In this document: positions 51,417 through 61,012 of the stretch, one piece after another
Position numbering within the stretch: position 1 is the first letter of the stretch
Layout of the letters: every line of letters starts with the position of its first letter
Origin: Paracerasibacillus soli
GTDB lineage: Bacteria > Bacillota > Bacilli > Bacillales > Amphibacillaceae
Length of the DNA stretch: 64,000 bases
Assembly: GCF_034006335.1 (NCBI RefSeq)
Contig: NZ_JAWDIQ010000002.1
Direction: 5' to 3' (one strand)
Notes under the pieces: generated by a model
The model's input: only the letters and a program-made list of their open reading frames with translations
What the model was told of the DNA's origin: nothing
The model's database searches: none
Made by a program: the position numbers and the translations under genes

Positions 51417-51869
51417 ATGGAACAAAATTTAAGAGAGTTATTCCAAGTCTTTAGTCGACGTTTTGGCTTTTTAAATAAAGATTGCTGTCAAGCTGGAGGG
51501 CACGATATTTCTTTGGTACAAAGTCATATTCTATATGAAATTGAACATCAACATTATCCTTCCATGCAACAAGTGGCGGAAACTTTAGGGACGGATATTA
51601 CAACGTTTAGCAGACAGGTACAATCTCTAATTAAAATAAATCTCGTTACTAAAGCACCTGACCCAAAGGATCGAAGAATTTCTATTTTATCACTCACTAA
51701 GGAAGGCAAAGGAGTAGCAGAAAACATTGATCAACAAATGAATCAATATTTAGATGACGTTTTCTCAAACATGAGCCAAAAAGAGAAAGAGATGGTTATT
51801 CATTCTGTTCAATTACTGAATAAGAACATGCAAAAAACAAGCAAATGTTGTACTACCCCATTAGGGTAA
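51417..51869 (+). CDS. MarR-type regulator with cysteine pairs
   Basis: 150 residues. wHTH: SMQQVAETLGTDITTFSRQVQ, wing KAPDPKDRRISILSLTKEG. Unusual Cys pairs: NKDCCQAGG near the N-terminus and KTSKCCTTPLG at the C-terminus, likely binding a soft metalloid such as As(III). ATG 51417 with AGAGGTG upstream. Divergent from MATE-gshF. A half-deleted copy follows. Operators of identical sequence precede itself, the copy, and arsP, which suggests one regulon. The inducer is inferred. Confidence 0.8.
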   Translation: MEQNLRELFQVFSRRFGFLNKDCCQAGGHDISLVQSHILYEIEHQHYPSMQQVAETLGTDITTFSRQVQSLIKINLVTKAPDPKDRRISILSLTKEGKGVAENIDQQMNQYLDDVFSNMSQKEKEMVIHSVQLLNKNMQKTSKCCTTPLG

Positions 51870-51915
51870 TACAAAGTTGCATAAAATATGCAAATTACAA
51901 TTAATCAATAAAATA

Positions 51916-51945
51916 CTTGCAAATTGCAAGTGTTTGGTTTATATT
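51916..51945 (+). promoter_or_regulatory. Promoter-operator 2 (before duplicate marR)
   Basis: CTTGCAAATTGCAAG at 51916-51930; TTGCAA -35, 17 bp, TATATT -10 (51940-51945), the same geometry as copy 1. Confidence 0.75.
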
Positions 51946-52005
51946 TTAATTATTAATTGTAACTTATAAGAAATACAAAGCACACAAATATAAGAGGTAT
52001 TTACA

Positions 52006-52227
52006 ATTTCTCTTGAGCAGAGTCATATATTATGTGAAGTCGAATATCAACATCAAATTTCTATGCAACAAGTGGCAGAAAACATTAATCAACAAATCAG
52101 TCAGTATTTAGATGATGTTTTCTCAAATATGAGCCAAGATGAGAAATAAATGGTTGTTCATTCTATACAGTTACTCAATAACAGTATGCAAAAAACAAGT
52201 AAGTGTTGCGCTAATCCACTAGGATAA
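52006..52227 (+). pseudogene. Truncated duplicate of the MarR gene
   Basis: Reads ISLEQSHILCEVEYQHQISM, QQVAEN then jumps to INQQISQYLDDVFSNMSQDE, a stop, and VVHSIQLLNNSMQ ... SKCCANPLG. Compared with the gene at 51417 it lacks the start and the DNA-binding and wing segment. Clearly a decayed tandem copy. Confidence 0.85.
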
Positions 52228-52244
52228 TACAAGGTGGCAAATAC

Positions 52245-52288
52245 TTGCAAAATACAATTAATCAAATTAAATACTTGCAAATTGCAAG
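52245..52288 (+). promoter_or_regulatory. Promoter-operator 3 (before arsP)
   Basis: -35 TTGCAA (52245-52250), 17 bp, -10 TAAATA (52268-52273), then CTTGCAAATTGCAAG at 52274-52288 over the start of transcription. Confidence 0.75.
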
Positions 52289-52305
52289 TAAAAAGGAGTA
52301 AGAGA

Positions 52306-53173
52306 ATGATTAAAGAAATAATAAGCGAATTTTTTATTATTGCATTAGAACTAACAGCTCTTTTCGTGGCTATTTCATTTGCAGTTAACTTGCTACAAGC
52401 AATTGTGCCTTACGATAAAATTAATAAATATTTGACTGGTAAAAATACCTTCTTAGGAGTGGTTGCAGCTTTAGTGTTTGCTTTTGTGACACCTTTCTGT
52501 TCTTGTTCAACCATTCCAGTGGTAGTCAATTTGTTAAATAAAAAGGTACGCTTTGGTATTGTTATGGTGTTTTTATTCTCATCACCTTTATTAGACCCAA
52601 CGATTATAACAATGATGGGCGCGCTTTTGGGAGTTAAAGTGGCCGTGACATATACAATTATTACAGCTATTTTCTCAGCAATTGTTGGATTATTATTGGA
52701 AAAAATGGGATTTGAGACAGCTGTTAAAAAGGTCAAAATGAGTGGATTTAACGAAGATGAAATGAAATTTAGCTTTAAAGCTGCTGCCAAAGAAACATTA
52801 AGTTTGATGAAAACCGTATATCCATATCTTCTATTTGGAGCAGCTGTTGGTTCTGTTATTCACGAAGCTGTGCCAACAGAATTTATTACGACCTATTTTA
52901 GGAGGGGATAAATGGTGGCTGGTTCCTATTGCAGCTGTGATTGGAATTCCATTATATGTTCGCATTGAAACGATGATTCCACTATCCAAAATATTAATTG
53001 CAAAAGGGATGGCATTTCCACCTGTTATGGCATTAATGATTGGTTCAGTTGGAGCAAGTATTCCTGAGGTAGCACTATTAAATTCTATCTTTCGTAAGCG
53101 ATTAGTTGTTGCTTTTGTGGTATCGGTTATTACAATGGCTACTCTTTCAGGATTCTTATTCTATATATTTTAA
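52306..53173 (+). CDS. arsP: ArsP-like permease (one frameshift)
   Basis: Membrane permease (DUF318) of the ArsP family; characterised members export trivalent organoarsenicals. ~289 residues, eight spans. Family motif FVTPFCSCSTIPVVV with the conserved Cys pair; LFSSPLLDPTIITMM; C-terminal half MIGSVGASIPEVALLNSIF. ATG 52306 follows AAAAGGAG. Frame break near 52903 (TTYFGGDKWW). Followed by the small CC protein after 16 bases. Confidence 0.85.
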
Positions 53174-53189
53174 GGAGGTGAAATAATTT

Positions 53190-53372
53190 ATGTTGAATTT
53201 TTTTAAAAAAGCGAAGAAAAACGATGATTGTTGTAAGATAAAGATTGAAGAAGTAAAAAAAGAAAAGAAATCTTGTTGTAATGTGAAAATTGAAGAAGTT
53301 AGTGAAACTGAGAATCATAATGATTTAAAGTTAAATGCAGAATCTAGTTGCTGTTCTTCAAAAACTGAATAA
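53190..53372 (+). CDS. Small cysteine-pair protein, 60 aa
   Basis: MLNFFKKAKKNDDCCKIKIE ... EKKSCCNVKIEEV ... ESSCCSSKTE: three CC pairs spaced ~16 and ~27 residues apart, the first two in a repeated CCKIKIEEV/CCNVKIEEV unit. AAGGAGGTG ribosome site. It looks like a metal(loid)-binding or delivery peptide for the permease upstream. No family recognised. Confidence 0.75.
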   Translation: MLNFFKKAKKNDDCCKIKIEEVKKEKKSCCNVKIEEVSETENHNDLKLNAESSCCSSKTE

Positions 53373-53657
53373 TAAAGTTTACAAAAATAAAGGTGTTTTT
53401 CAATAAAAAAGATCAAGTGAAATATATTTAACATTTTACTTGGTCTCTTTTATTTTTATAGAGCAGCACCCTTTAAGGTATACATTAGTGATATGGGGAT
53501 TATTGGTGGTATTAATGGTTTGGCTTAATATAAAACGTTTATTTGTAAGTAAAGCATAATTAATTTATTTCTTATTAATCTGTAGAGAATAAATGATATA
53601 TCACCCTAGAATTTTTAAAAATTTTCTTGTTCCACAACCGGAAGATCAAGTGCAAAA
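53373..53657. other. Intergenic region with terminator
   Basis: GATCAAGTGAAAT ... ATTTTACTTGGTC then TCTTTTATTTTT (53411-53457) ends the arsP unit. The rest shows only an unrecognised hydrophobic frame fragment around 53480-53560. Confidence 0.5.
53411..53457 (+). terminator. Terminator of arsP-CC peptide unit
   Basis: Thirteen-base stem with a mismatch, eight-base loop, T-rich tail. Confidence 0.7.
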
Positions 53658-53914
53658 ATGACCAAACGTCTTTATGAAAGTTGTATATTTGAAAAATACC
53701 AGGATGAACTTGGTTTTCATATATCCCCCTATACATTACAGCATACGTTTGCTGCACATCTGGCAAGGAAGGGGATGCACCTTTCAAGCATCCAACAGTT
53801 ACTTGGCTATGTAAGTCTGCAGCAAAGCCAAATGTATGCAAGACTCACGATCATGCGCGAAAGGAAACTTATGATGAATATATGAAAAATTTTGCTCATT
53901 CGGCGGAAAGATAA
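53658..53914 (+). pseudogene. Tyrosine recombinase, C-terminal fragment
   Basis: MTKRLYESCIFEKYQDELGF ... LQHTFAAHLARKGMHLSSIQ ... LLGYVSLQQSQMYARL, then a shift and HARKETYDEYMKNFAHSAER. It matches the XerC/D catalytic end, but the usual LRHTFA arginine is Gln and GH is GY. The N-terminal two thirds are missing. A relic of an integration event between two arsenic units. Confidence 0.7.
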
Positions 53915-54010
53915 TACCTTCATAAAATCATTAGTTTTGAGAAAAAACGCCCCTGTCTGTTGAAGGGACGTTTAAAGTTATTCTGTTTCAGGACTTTCCC
54001 TAAAGTAAAT

Positions 54011-54077
54011 ATAAGCATTTGCTTATTTACTTTTTTATCACTTAGGTATATCCTATATAAGAGAAAACTTATATAGG
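54011..54077 (+). promoter_or_regulatory. arsR operator region with two palindromes
   Basis: ATAAGCATTTGCTTAT (54011-54026), a perfect palindrome resembling ArsR/SmtB sites, and CCTATATAAG-N6-CTTATATAGG (54052-54077), whose right arm overlaps the AGGAGG of arsR. The latter could act as an operator or as an mRNA stem hiding the ribosome site. Confidence 0.6.
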
Positions 54078-54087
54078 AGGTATACAT

Positions 54088-54396
54088 TTGAACATTTCCT
54101 CAATGGAAAAACAATTAAAGGCTTTGGCTGATGCCAATCGCTTAATATTGTTATCCTGTTTAAAAAATAAGGAGGTCTGTGTTTGTGACCTCGTGGATGT
54201 TTTAAACATCTCACAACCAGCTGTAAGCCAGCATTTAAAAAAACTGAAAGACGCAGGGATTATTAAAGAACGCAAAGTCGGAACCTGGAAGCATTACAGC
54301 ATAGTAGAGAATTTATCTCCGGTAGCTCAACAAGTAGTTGATGAACTGGATGTACTTACTAAATGCGATTGCGGAGGTGAATCATGTTCTATTTAG
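54088..54396 (+). CDS. arsR: ArsR-family arsenite-responsive repressor
   Basis: 102 residues. TTG start at 54088, AGGAGG seven bases upstream. As(III) site EVCVCDLVDVL in helix 3 (CxC), recognition helix SQPAVSQHLKKLKDAGII. C-terminal KCDCGGESC adds further cysteines. It overlaps arsB by 13 bases and is the first gene of the operon. Confidence 0.9.
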   Translation: MNISSMEKQLKALADANRLILLSCLKNKEVCVCDLVDVLNISQPAVSQHLKKLKDAGIIKERKVGTWKHYSIVENLSPVAQQVVDELDVLTKCDCGGESCSI

Positions 54397-55729
54397 CAGC
54401 ATCCATTTTTATAGTAACGTTAATTTTTGTTATTTGGCAGCCACGAGGACTCAATATCGGCTGGTCAGCCATGGCAGGAGCTATTGTCGCACTGCTTTTG
54501 GGCGTCGTCAATCTGCAGGATGTACAAACAGTAATCGGAATCACATGGAACGCGACGCTATCATTTGTAGCCATCATTTTAATTTCGCTCATTTTAGACG
54601 AAATTGGTTTGTCGAATGGGCTGCACTTCATATGGCTCGAATCGCTAAAGGGCATGGAGTGAAAATGTTTGTACTTGTCAGTTTGTTGGGTGCTGTCGTA
54701 GCCGCACTTTTTGCGAATGATGGGGCTGCACTTATTTTGACGCCTATCGTCCTGGCAATGGTTCGAAATCTAAACTTTAGTGAAAAGATGATTTTTCCGT
54801 TTATCATGGCAAGTGGATTTATCGCTGATACGACATCACTGCCTTTCGTTGTAAGCAATTTGGTCAATATCGTATCAGCTGATTTCTTTAATATTGGCTT
54901 TGGTGAATATGCATCACGCATGATTATCCCGAACCTCTTCTCAATTATCGCAACGATTGGTATTTTGCTGTTATATTTCAGAAAATCAATTCCACGTGTG
55001 TATGATGTGAACATGTTGAAAGAGCCGGCACAAGCAATCCGCGATCAAAAGCTGTTTCGCTTATCGTGGGCAGTCTTGGTTGCGCTTGTCATTGGTTACT
55101 TCATCAGTGAGCCTCTAAACATTCCAGTATCGTTTATCGCAGGCGGGATTGCGATCATCTTCTTTATCTTTGGAAGAATGAGTTCGGCGGTTGATACCAA
55201 AGCGGTAGTTAAAGGTGCTCCATGGAATATTGTTATCTTTTCAATTGGAATGTACGTTGTGGTATATGGGCTTGGTAACGCTGGATTAACAGAAGCGCTC
55301 GCTAGCTTCATTGAATGGTCTTCTGAAAAGGGGTATTTTGTTTCAACTATTGTGATGGGCTTCTTGGCAGCGTTCCTGTCTTCAATCATGAATAACATGC
55401 CGACTGTTATGGTCAATGCGCTAGCAATCGCAGAAACCCATACCTCCGGAATCATGCAAGACGCATTAATCTACGCCAATATTATCGGTTCGGATTTAGG
55501 TCCCAAAATAACACCAATCGGCTCCCTTGCGACGCTTGTTGTTACTCTATGTGGTGATGCGGCAGATAAATGTCCTGTGATTCCACCAACTGTGAAATAT
55601 GAGCACTGGGGTTTTGATGATCCGGCAAAGACGACTGGAACGCTCGATGAGAAATGGCAAGTGTTCCAGCGTGTGCGAAATGAAATCGCATCTCGCTTGG
55701 AAAAGTTTGCGAAAGAGGAAGCGCGATAG
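54384..55729 (+). CDS. arsB: ArsB arsenite pump fused to C-terminal half of ArsC (one frameshift)
   Basis: ATG 54384 after GGAGGTG. ArsB part (~residues 1-385): LNIGWSAMAGAIVALLLGVV, FANDGAALILTPIVLAM, MNNMPTVMVNALAI, SDLGPKITPIGSLATL; the frame breaks near 54620. Instead of the last ArsB span the frame then runs VVTLCGDAADKCPVIPP and EHWGFDDPAK ... VFQRVRNEIASRLEKF, which is the C-terminal half of thioredoxin-type ArsC (with its CxxxxxxC pair). So one deletion joined arsB and arsC in frame near 55540. The ArsC active-site loop and the ArsB C-terminal helix are missing. Confidence 0.85.
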
Positions 55730-55794
55730 ACATTGGATTTCAAACGCTTTTAACGTATATATAACTATATTCTTATATTAAAGGAGTCTTTCAA

Positions 55795-57094
55795 ATGGAA
55801 TTTAACATTTTAAATCAAAATCAAACTGATTGTTGCAGCCCTGAAACAGGTTGCTGTGATACGACGCTGCCCGTCGCAATTATCGGTGCAGGTCCAATAG
55901 GTTTAGCTGCCGCTGCACATCTGAAACAACGTGAAGTTCCTTTTTTCATTTTAGAAAAAGGGGATCTTGCCGAAAATATTCGTACTTGGGAACATGTTAG
56001 ACTTTTCTCACCATGGAAATATAATATAGATACGGCGGCAAAATCCATGCTGGAGGAAACGGATTGGGTGATGCCTAGAGAAGAAGAAATTCCAACAGGT
56101 CGCGAGCTTATCCAGGAATATTTGGAACCTCTTGCTGGTCTATTCAGCGATAAAATCCATGCCAATCATCAAGTGCTCGCGATTACACGCGAAGAAACAG
56201 ACCGCATGAAATCGAACAAACGCGGAGATCGTCCATTCCAAATTTATGTGAAAACAACTAATGGTACTGATACCTTTACAGCGAGTGCAGTTATTGACGC
56301 GACAGGGACTTGGGGTCATCCAAACCCAGCAGCTAGTAATGGCCTATTTCTTCCTGAAGAAAGGCAGCTAAGTGATAGAATAGATTACAAGATTCCAAAT
56401 GTACAAGAAAACATTGAAACCTATGCGAATAAGAAAATCGCTGTGATTGGCGGTGGCCATTCTGCTATTAATTCGTTGTTGCAACTTGCTTCATTAAAAG
56501 AGCAATATACAAATACAGAAATAACTTGGATACTTCGCAAGGCGAAAGTAGAAGATGCTTATGGCGGCGGTACAAATGATGAACTTGCTGCGCGTGGTGA
56601 ATTGGGTACACGAATCGCTTCACTTGTTGAAAATGGTACGGTTAAGGCTGTTACACCTTTTCGTGTTCAGTATGTATATAAAGATGCGAATGGAATTATT
56701 TTGAAAGGAAAGAGTAAAGAATTAGGTACATTTGATCGTCTAATTGTTAACACTGGTAGTCGTCAGAACTTTAGCATTCATCGTGAACTTCGATTTGAAG
56801 CTGATGCAATTACTGAAGCTGTTCCTACACTTGCCCCATTAATCGATCCGAATCACCATAGCTGTGGTTCAGTCGATGCGCATGGCGAAAAAGAACTTCT
56901 CAACCAAACCAAATTTCTACATTTTAGGTGCTAAATCATATGGTCGCGCGCCAACATTCTTGATGGCGACAGGGTATGAACAAGTACGTTCGGTGGTGGC
57001 CTACTTAGCGGGAGACCTGGAAGCAGCTAAACTCGTCCAACTTTCACTACCGGAAACGGGTGTATGCAATAGTGGAGCTGGTGGTTGCTGTTAA
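55795..57094 (+). CDS. FAD-dependent oxidoreductase of ars operons, ArsO-like (one frameshift)
   Basis: ~433 residues. FAD-binding VAIIGAGPIGLAAAAHLKQR, NADPH-binding IAVIGGGHSAINSLLQLA, and FLMATGYEQVRSVVAYLAGD near the end. Family resemblance is to flavin monooxygenase-like ArsO proteins. Extra Cys pairs at both ends: TDCCSPETGCCD and CNSGAGGCC. Frame break near 56905. RBS AAAGGAG before ATG 55795. It is the last gene of the arsR operon. The reaction is unproven; oxidation of an arsenical or sulfide is possible. Confidence 0.8.
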
Positions 57095-57184
57095 ATAAAA
57101 CGGTTAAGCAAAAAAATGGTTTGCTTTTTGAAAGTTAGTTCTTCGAATCGCATAATTGTCGAGTAATGACTCGAAGTAAAATGC

Positions 57185-57235
57185 GGCAAGTCACCAAAAT
57201 TTTCAAGTTATGGTGTCTTGCCTTTTTATTATTTT
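57185..57235 (+). terminator. Terminator of the ars operon
   Basis: GGCAAGTCACCA ... TGGTGTCTTGCC then TTTTTATTATTTTTTT. It marks the end of the arsenic region and the start of the recombinase operon. Confidence 0.8.
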
Positions 57236-57270
57236 TTTAATAACTGCTCTCCTATTCAAATAAGAATCTA

Positions 57271-58002
57271 CTATAAGTCTAAATCGTCAATTAGAGTATT
57301 CTCTTTATTGTCCCTGAATGGTACTACACTGGTAACATTTTTCTTGTTTTTCCTAAATTCCTCAAACTTTTCATAACCCTTAACTGGATTCTCACTGAAC
57401 ATAGTATCAAATAAGTGTTGAACAATTTTATTCCTTGATTTCCCTGTTGTTATCACGTTGATAAGTGGTACATCTTCATGGCTACTAGCATCAATCCACT
57501 GAAAAAAAAGTTCTTCGTACTCGGCTAGTCTTTGTTTAAGGAATCTGTTTTCTTGTTCTAATAAATGGACCCTTTTTTCTTTATTATTATGATCGGCTAT
57601 AATTTTCTTGTTTTTTTGTATATATTTTTTTAATTTATTTTCGTTAATAATAATAGCACCAATAAGTTTATCTTTATTGCTTTCCGTTCCTTGAAAGAAC
57701 TTGTTAATTGCATCAATAGAATCCACAACTTTTTCATCTTCTTGAATTGATAAAGAAACGGTATGTTCGAGAACTTCATTTGCCTTGTCAATTGTTTTTC
57801 TACCTTGTCTTCCTTTTTTTCTCCAGAAATCTTCGCTAAGGAGAAGGTTAGATTTGTCGATTTTATACAATTCCTTGGAAAATCGGTAAATTTCCATATA
57901 CTTAATCAGCCCATTATTTTTTTGCTGTTGAAGATACTGAGATATAATGTTATCAATAGCTTCTTGAGGATAAATTTTTGGTTTCCGACCTTTTTTACTC
58001 AT
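57271..58002 (-). CDS. Coiled-coil accessory protein, TnpC/GinD-like position
   Basis: 243 residues. N-terminal basic MSKKGRKPKIYPQEAIDNII, a helical DNA-binding-like region, then a long coiled coil (EKRVHLLEQENRFLKQRLAE). It resembles DUF6262/TnpC-type accessory proteins encoded behind tyrosine recombinases. ATG 58002 overlaps the recombinase C stop (ATGAGTAA). RBS AAGGTG. Frame intact. Confidence 0.7.
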   Translation of the reverse strand: MSKKGRKPKIYPQEAIDNIISQYLQQQKNNGLIKYMEIYRFSKELYKIDKSNLLLSEDFWRKKGRQGRKTIDKANEVLEHTVSLSIQEDEKVVDSIDAINKFFQGTESNKDKLIGAIIINENKLKKYIQKNKKIIADHNNKEKRVHLLEQENRFLKQRLAEYEELFFQWIDASSHEDVPLINVITTGKSRNKIVQHLFDTMFSENPVKGYEKFEEFRKNKKNVTSVVPFRDNKENTLIDDLDL

Positions 58003-59687
58003 TGGTAGTCACCTTTTCTTTTAAAATTGCTAGCTGATACAGGGAATGCTTTAGCTGCTTAGAGGTTTCTATTAGTTCGCGGTTAAACAACACATTTTTT
58101 TCAGAATATAGACCCTCTTTAAAACCTTTCATAGCTATTTGATATAGATCTTTCAAGTTTTGGAGCAATTGTTTTGTCATGTTTTCTTTATCATTAATTT
58201 TTTTTAAAATGATATCGGCTTTTTCTTTATATTCTTCAAAGCTTATACGCCATGCATCACAAAAAACATGATCGTCCACCTTGCAGTTTTGATTAGGATC
58301 TGTACAATATCCAATACTCAAGGGGATTCGAACATCCTTGTTTTCAGAAGGTCTTAAAATAAACTTCTTTTTAAATTCCTTTTCATCAAAAATTTCCTTT
58401 GTGTGCTGTCCTATATTTTGATTTAAGCTGAACTTGAGCATTAACTCCAGTACTTCTGAATCAACCCAATACTCCAAATGCTGATGATAGTGGTATTGGG
58501 AGTAGATGGAGACATGTCCACCCAATCTTGCAATTTCTACCGGATGGTAGCCTTGTGTCATAAGATTTAAAAAGGCGAAATGCCTTGTATCGTTAGGTCT
58601 GATTTTCCTGTTAATTACTTTTTCAAGGTCTAGGTTATGTTCGGCTATCTTTACTTCTTCTTGTTCCATAATTTTAAATCCATATTTTTTGCAGACTATT
58701 TCATAGTAGAATTCGTTTAAGATATACAAGAATATCTTTGAGTCAAATGCCTCAGGATAAGCTTATTTTCCAAATAGCGTTTTTGAAATGGCAAGGACAA
58801 ATATGAAATTAGAGTTGAAGAACTCCCATAATTATCAGTTGAATTTATATAAATATTTATTGCCTTAGCTAATCTGTTAGGAATTAAAATAGAGTCAATT
58901 ACTTGTACCCTCCGGTTATTTTGCTTTTTTCTAGGTAGTTTTAATAGAAAACCGTCCTCTTCTTCTATTAAACTATCCCTTTTAATATCGCAGAATTCTG
59001 AAATCCTTAAAGGAATAATAGTAGTTAGATTCCACCATAAATAAATACAAAAGTACTTTCGATAATTCTCATCTGATAAATTATTTTTAAAATAATCCTC
59101 AACAACCATTGAAAATTTTAAAGTGTCCTGGGAACTAGGTAGTTCTCTTATCCCTTGCTTTTGTTCAGTCTTGGATTTAATGTTCCATATCCCTTCTGTA
59201 TAAATCCCCGCATCATCTGCAGATGGAAAATAATCAAGAAAGTTCAACACAGAGTTGCAAAGGGACAAACGTTGTCTAGATGTTGAATTTTCTATGTACT
59301 TAATAGTGCTGCCTAAAAGGTCATTAGTAAAACCATTAGATATTGTTGCAATCTGCAAAAGCCCATTGACTTTGCCTTTTATAGTTACTGCGGCTAGGCC
59401 CTTGTCAATTAATGTTGCTGTCCAGCATTTCACAATAGTTTTTAAATCAAACTTTACCTTTTTTAACAACGTTTCCGTCAGACACTCGTAGTTTATATAA
59501 CGTTTGTTTTTTCTGTTTCATCGTATAAAGCCCAAATATCCTGATTAAACTCACAGTGATTAAATTGACTCTCATTCGAATATCTTGATAAAGAATCATG
59601 TGCCTGCAAAACCGAATGTTTTATATCAAACTCCTCACTCGCCAATACTTCAACTTGCTCAAAGTCCTCTACTTTTATATTCAGCAT
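57995..59687 (-). CDS. Tyrosine recombinase C, TnpB-like (two frameshifts)
   Basis: ~563 residues. ATG 59687 after AGAGG, overlapping the stop of the preceding gene. N-terminal region (CEFNQDIWALYDE), core-binding region TLIDKGLAAVTIKGKVNGLL, catalytic Arg in IIPLRISEFCDI, Arg in RPNDTRHFAFLNLMTQG, HxxR-like GGHVSIYSQYHYHQHL with candidate Tyr. A Cys-rich segment follows (GYCTDPNQNCKVDDHVFCDAW), typical of TnpB. Breaks near 59500 and 58740. Confidence 0.8.
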
Positions 59688-59689
59688 TT

Positions 59690-61012
59690 TCAACCTCTTT
59701 CTATTGTTATATATTCATAGGGGCTTGGTAATGCGCTAATTTGCTCTTTTAAATCGTCATATTCTATCTTAATAAAAGCACTTAGAACATCTGCACCAAA
59801 CTTTTGTTTAGCATGGCTTAGAACTATGAGATCAGAAAATAGCAGGTTCGATATTCTCACCTTTTCACCTAAATACTTTGAGTTTTCATGTATTTCTAGG
59901 TAATCTATAATTCGCTTCTCCATGTTTGCGGCAATCTTGGTTAACGCGTAAAAATGGGGGACAGCGAAAGGGCATTTGTTACAGTCTCTATCTAAAAATA
60001 TGCACTTTCCATAAATACATTGATAGTTTGCTTCTTTGGCTGGAAGTTGTCCGAAATTTAGTAAAAGCATCTTTTCTTGAAGCGCATTTTCTGAATGACC
60101 ATTTAAATAATGAAAGAGATCTTCATCCTCTTGTTCAATAACATTAATATATCTAGCTAAATTTTCAATTTTATAAATATCGCCAAATATATCTTTTATA
60201 ACGGCCGATTTCCTCAAGGGATCATCTGAGCTTATACTAGTCTCCCCAAGTAATACTTTAGAAAATAAGTCATAAGTATATCCGAAGTATCCTTTATCAA
60301 AAAGCTGACTGGCGATATAATCTACGTGCTCTTTTGGAATATCAATGTAAGTATTTGTCGTGTCTAGGTCTGAATGATTGCGTATGAATTTAGAGATTTC
60401 TAAGGGATTCCTCTTTGTTTTTTTCTTTACAACATCAGTCATTAGGCCAATAAAGGTACGGTTCATTTTTAATGAACCGAATATAAAGTTCTTTTTAAAA
60501 TTAGTAAAAAGCGAATCATGTGTACCTTTAAGCATTTCGTTTCTTTGATTCATAAAGTCGATTAAATAATGTTTATTTGTTCCCAACAACCTTGTCCTTA
60601 GTTCACAAATTATTAGTGCGTTGGCAAGAGGGGGTATAAGCTCATCAGAACAAAAAAAGTAATTTGTTTTTTGATTTTTGGTATGCTTCAAGGACTGTAA
60701 TTTACTAGAAAGCTGAACAACAATATACCTTGCATCCTCCAAACCTAAATTAGTATTCTCAAAATCAGAGATACTTCTAATTTTGTCTGGCAAATCCAGT
60801 CGAGGAATTTTATAAGCAAAATCAGAAGCTCTCCAGCCATTATTCATATGAAGCAAAACATATAACCAGGCAGAATCATACTTTTTATATGTATCTCTAT
60901 CGTTTAATGCACTATTAATATCCTTAATTGCATTATGCTTGTGCAGCTTGATATCCTTAATATAATCTAACAACTCAATAAATTCAGTAGGGAGTAGACC
61001 TCCTTTTACCAA
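59690..61012 (-). CDS. Tyrosine recombinase B
   Basis: 440 residues, intact. Catalytic Arg in NNGWRASDFAYKIPR, second Arg region MNRTFIGLMTDVV, and IRNHSDLDTTNTYIDIP (His and Tyr of the C-terminal motif). A zinc-like cluster CIYGKCIFLDRDCNKCPFA lies near residue 355. The TTG start at 61012 overlaps the end of the preceding gene by 29 bases. The stop is shared with the start of the next gene. Confidence 0.75.
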   Translation of the reverse strand: MVKGGLLPTEFIELLDYIKDIKLHKHNAIKDINSALNDRDTYKKYDSAWLYVLLHMNNGWRASDFAYKIPRLDLPDKIRSISDFENTNLGLEDARYIVVQLSSKLQSLKHTKNQKTNYFFCSDELIPPLANALIICELRTRLLGTNKHYLIDFMNQRNEMLKGTHDSLFTNFKKNFIFGSLKMNRTFIGLMTDVVKKKTKRNPLEISKFIRNHSDLDTTNTYIDIPKEHVDYIASQLFDKGYFGYTYDLFSKVLLGETSISSDDPLRKSAVIKDIFGDIYKIENLARYINVIEQEDEDLFHYLNGHSENALQEKMLLLNFGQLPAKEANYQCIYGKCIFLDRDCNKCPFAVPHFYALTKIAANMEKRIIDYLEIHENSKYLGEKVRISNLLFSDLIVLSHAKQKFGADVLSAFIKIEYDDLKEQISALPSPYEYITIERG

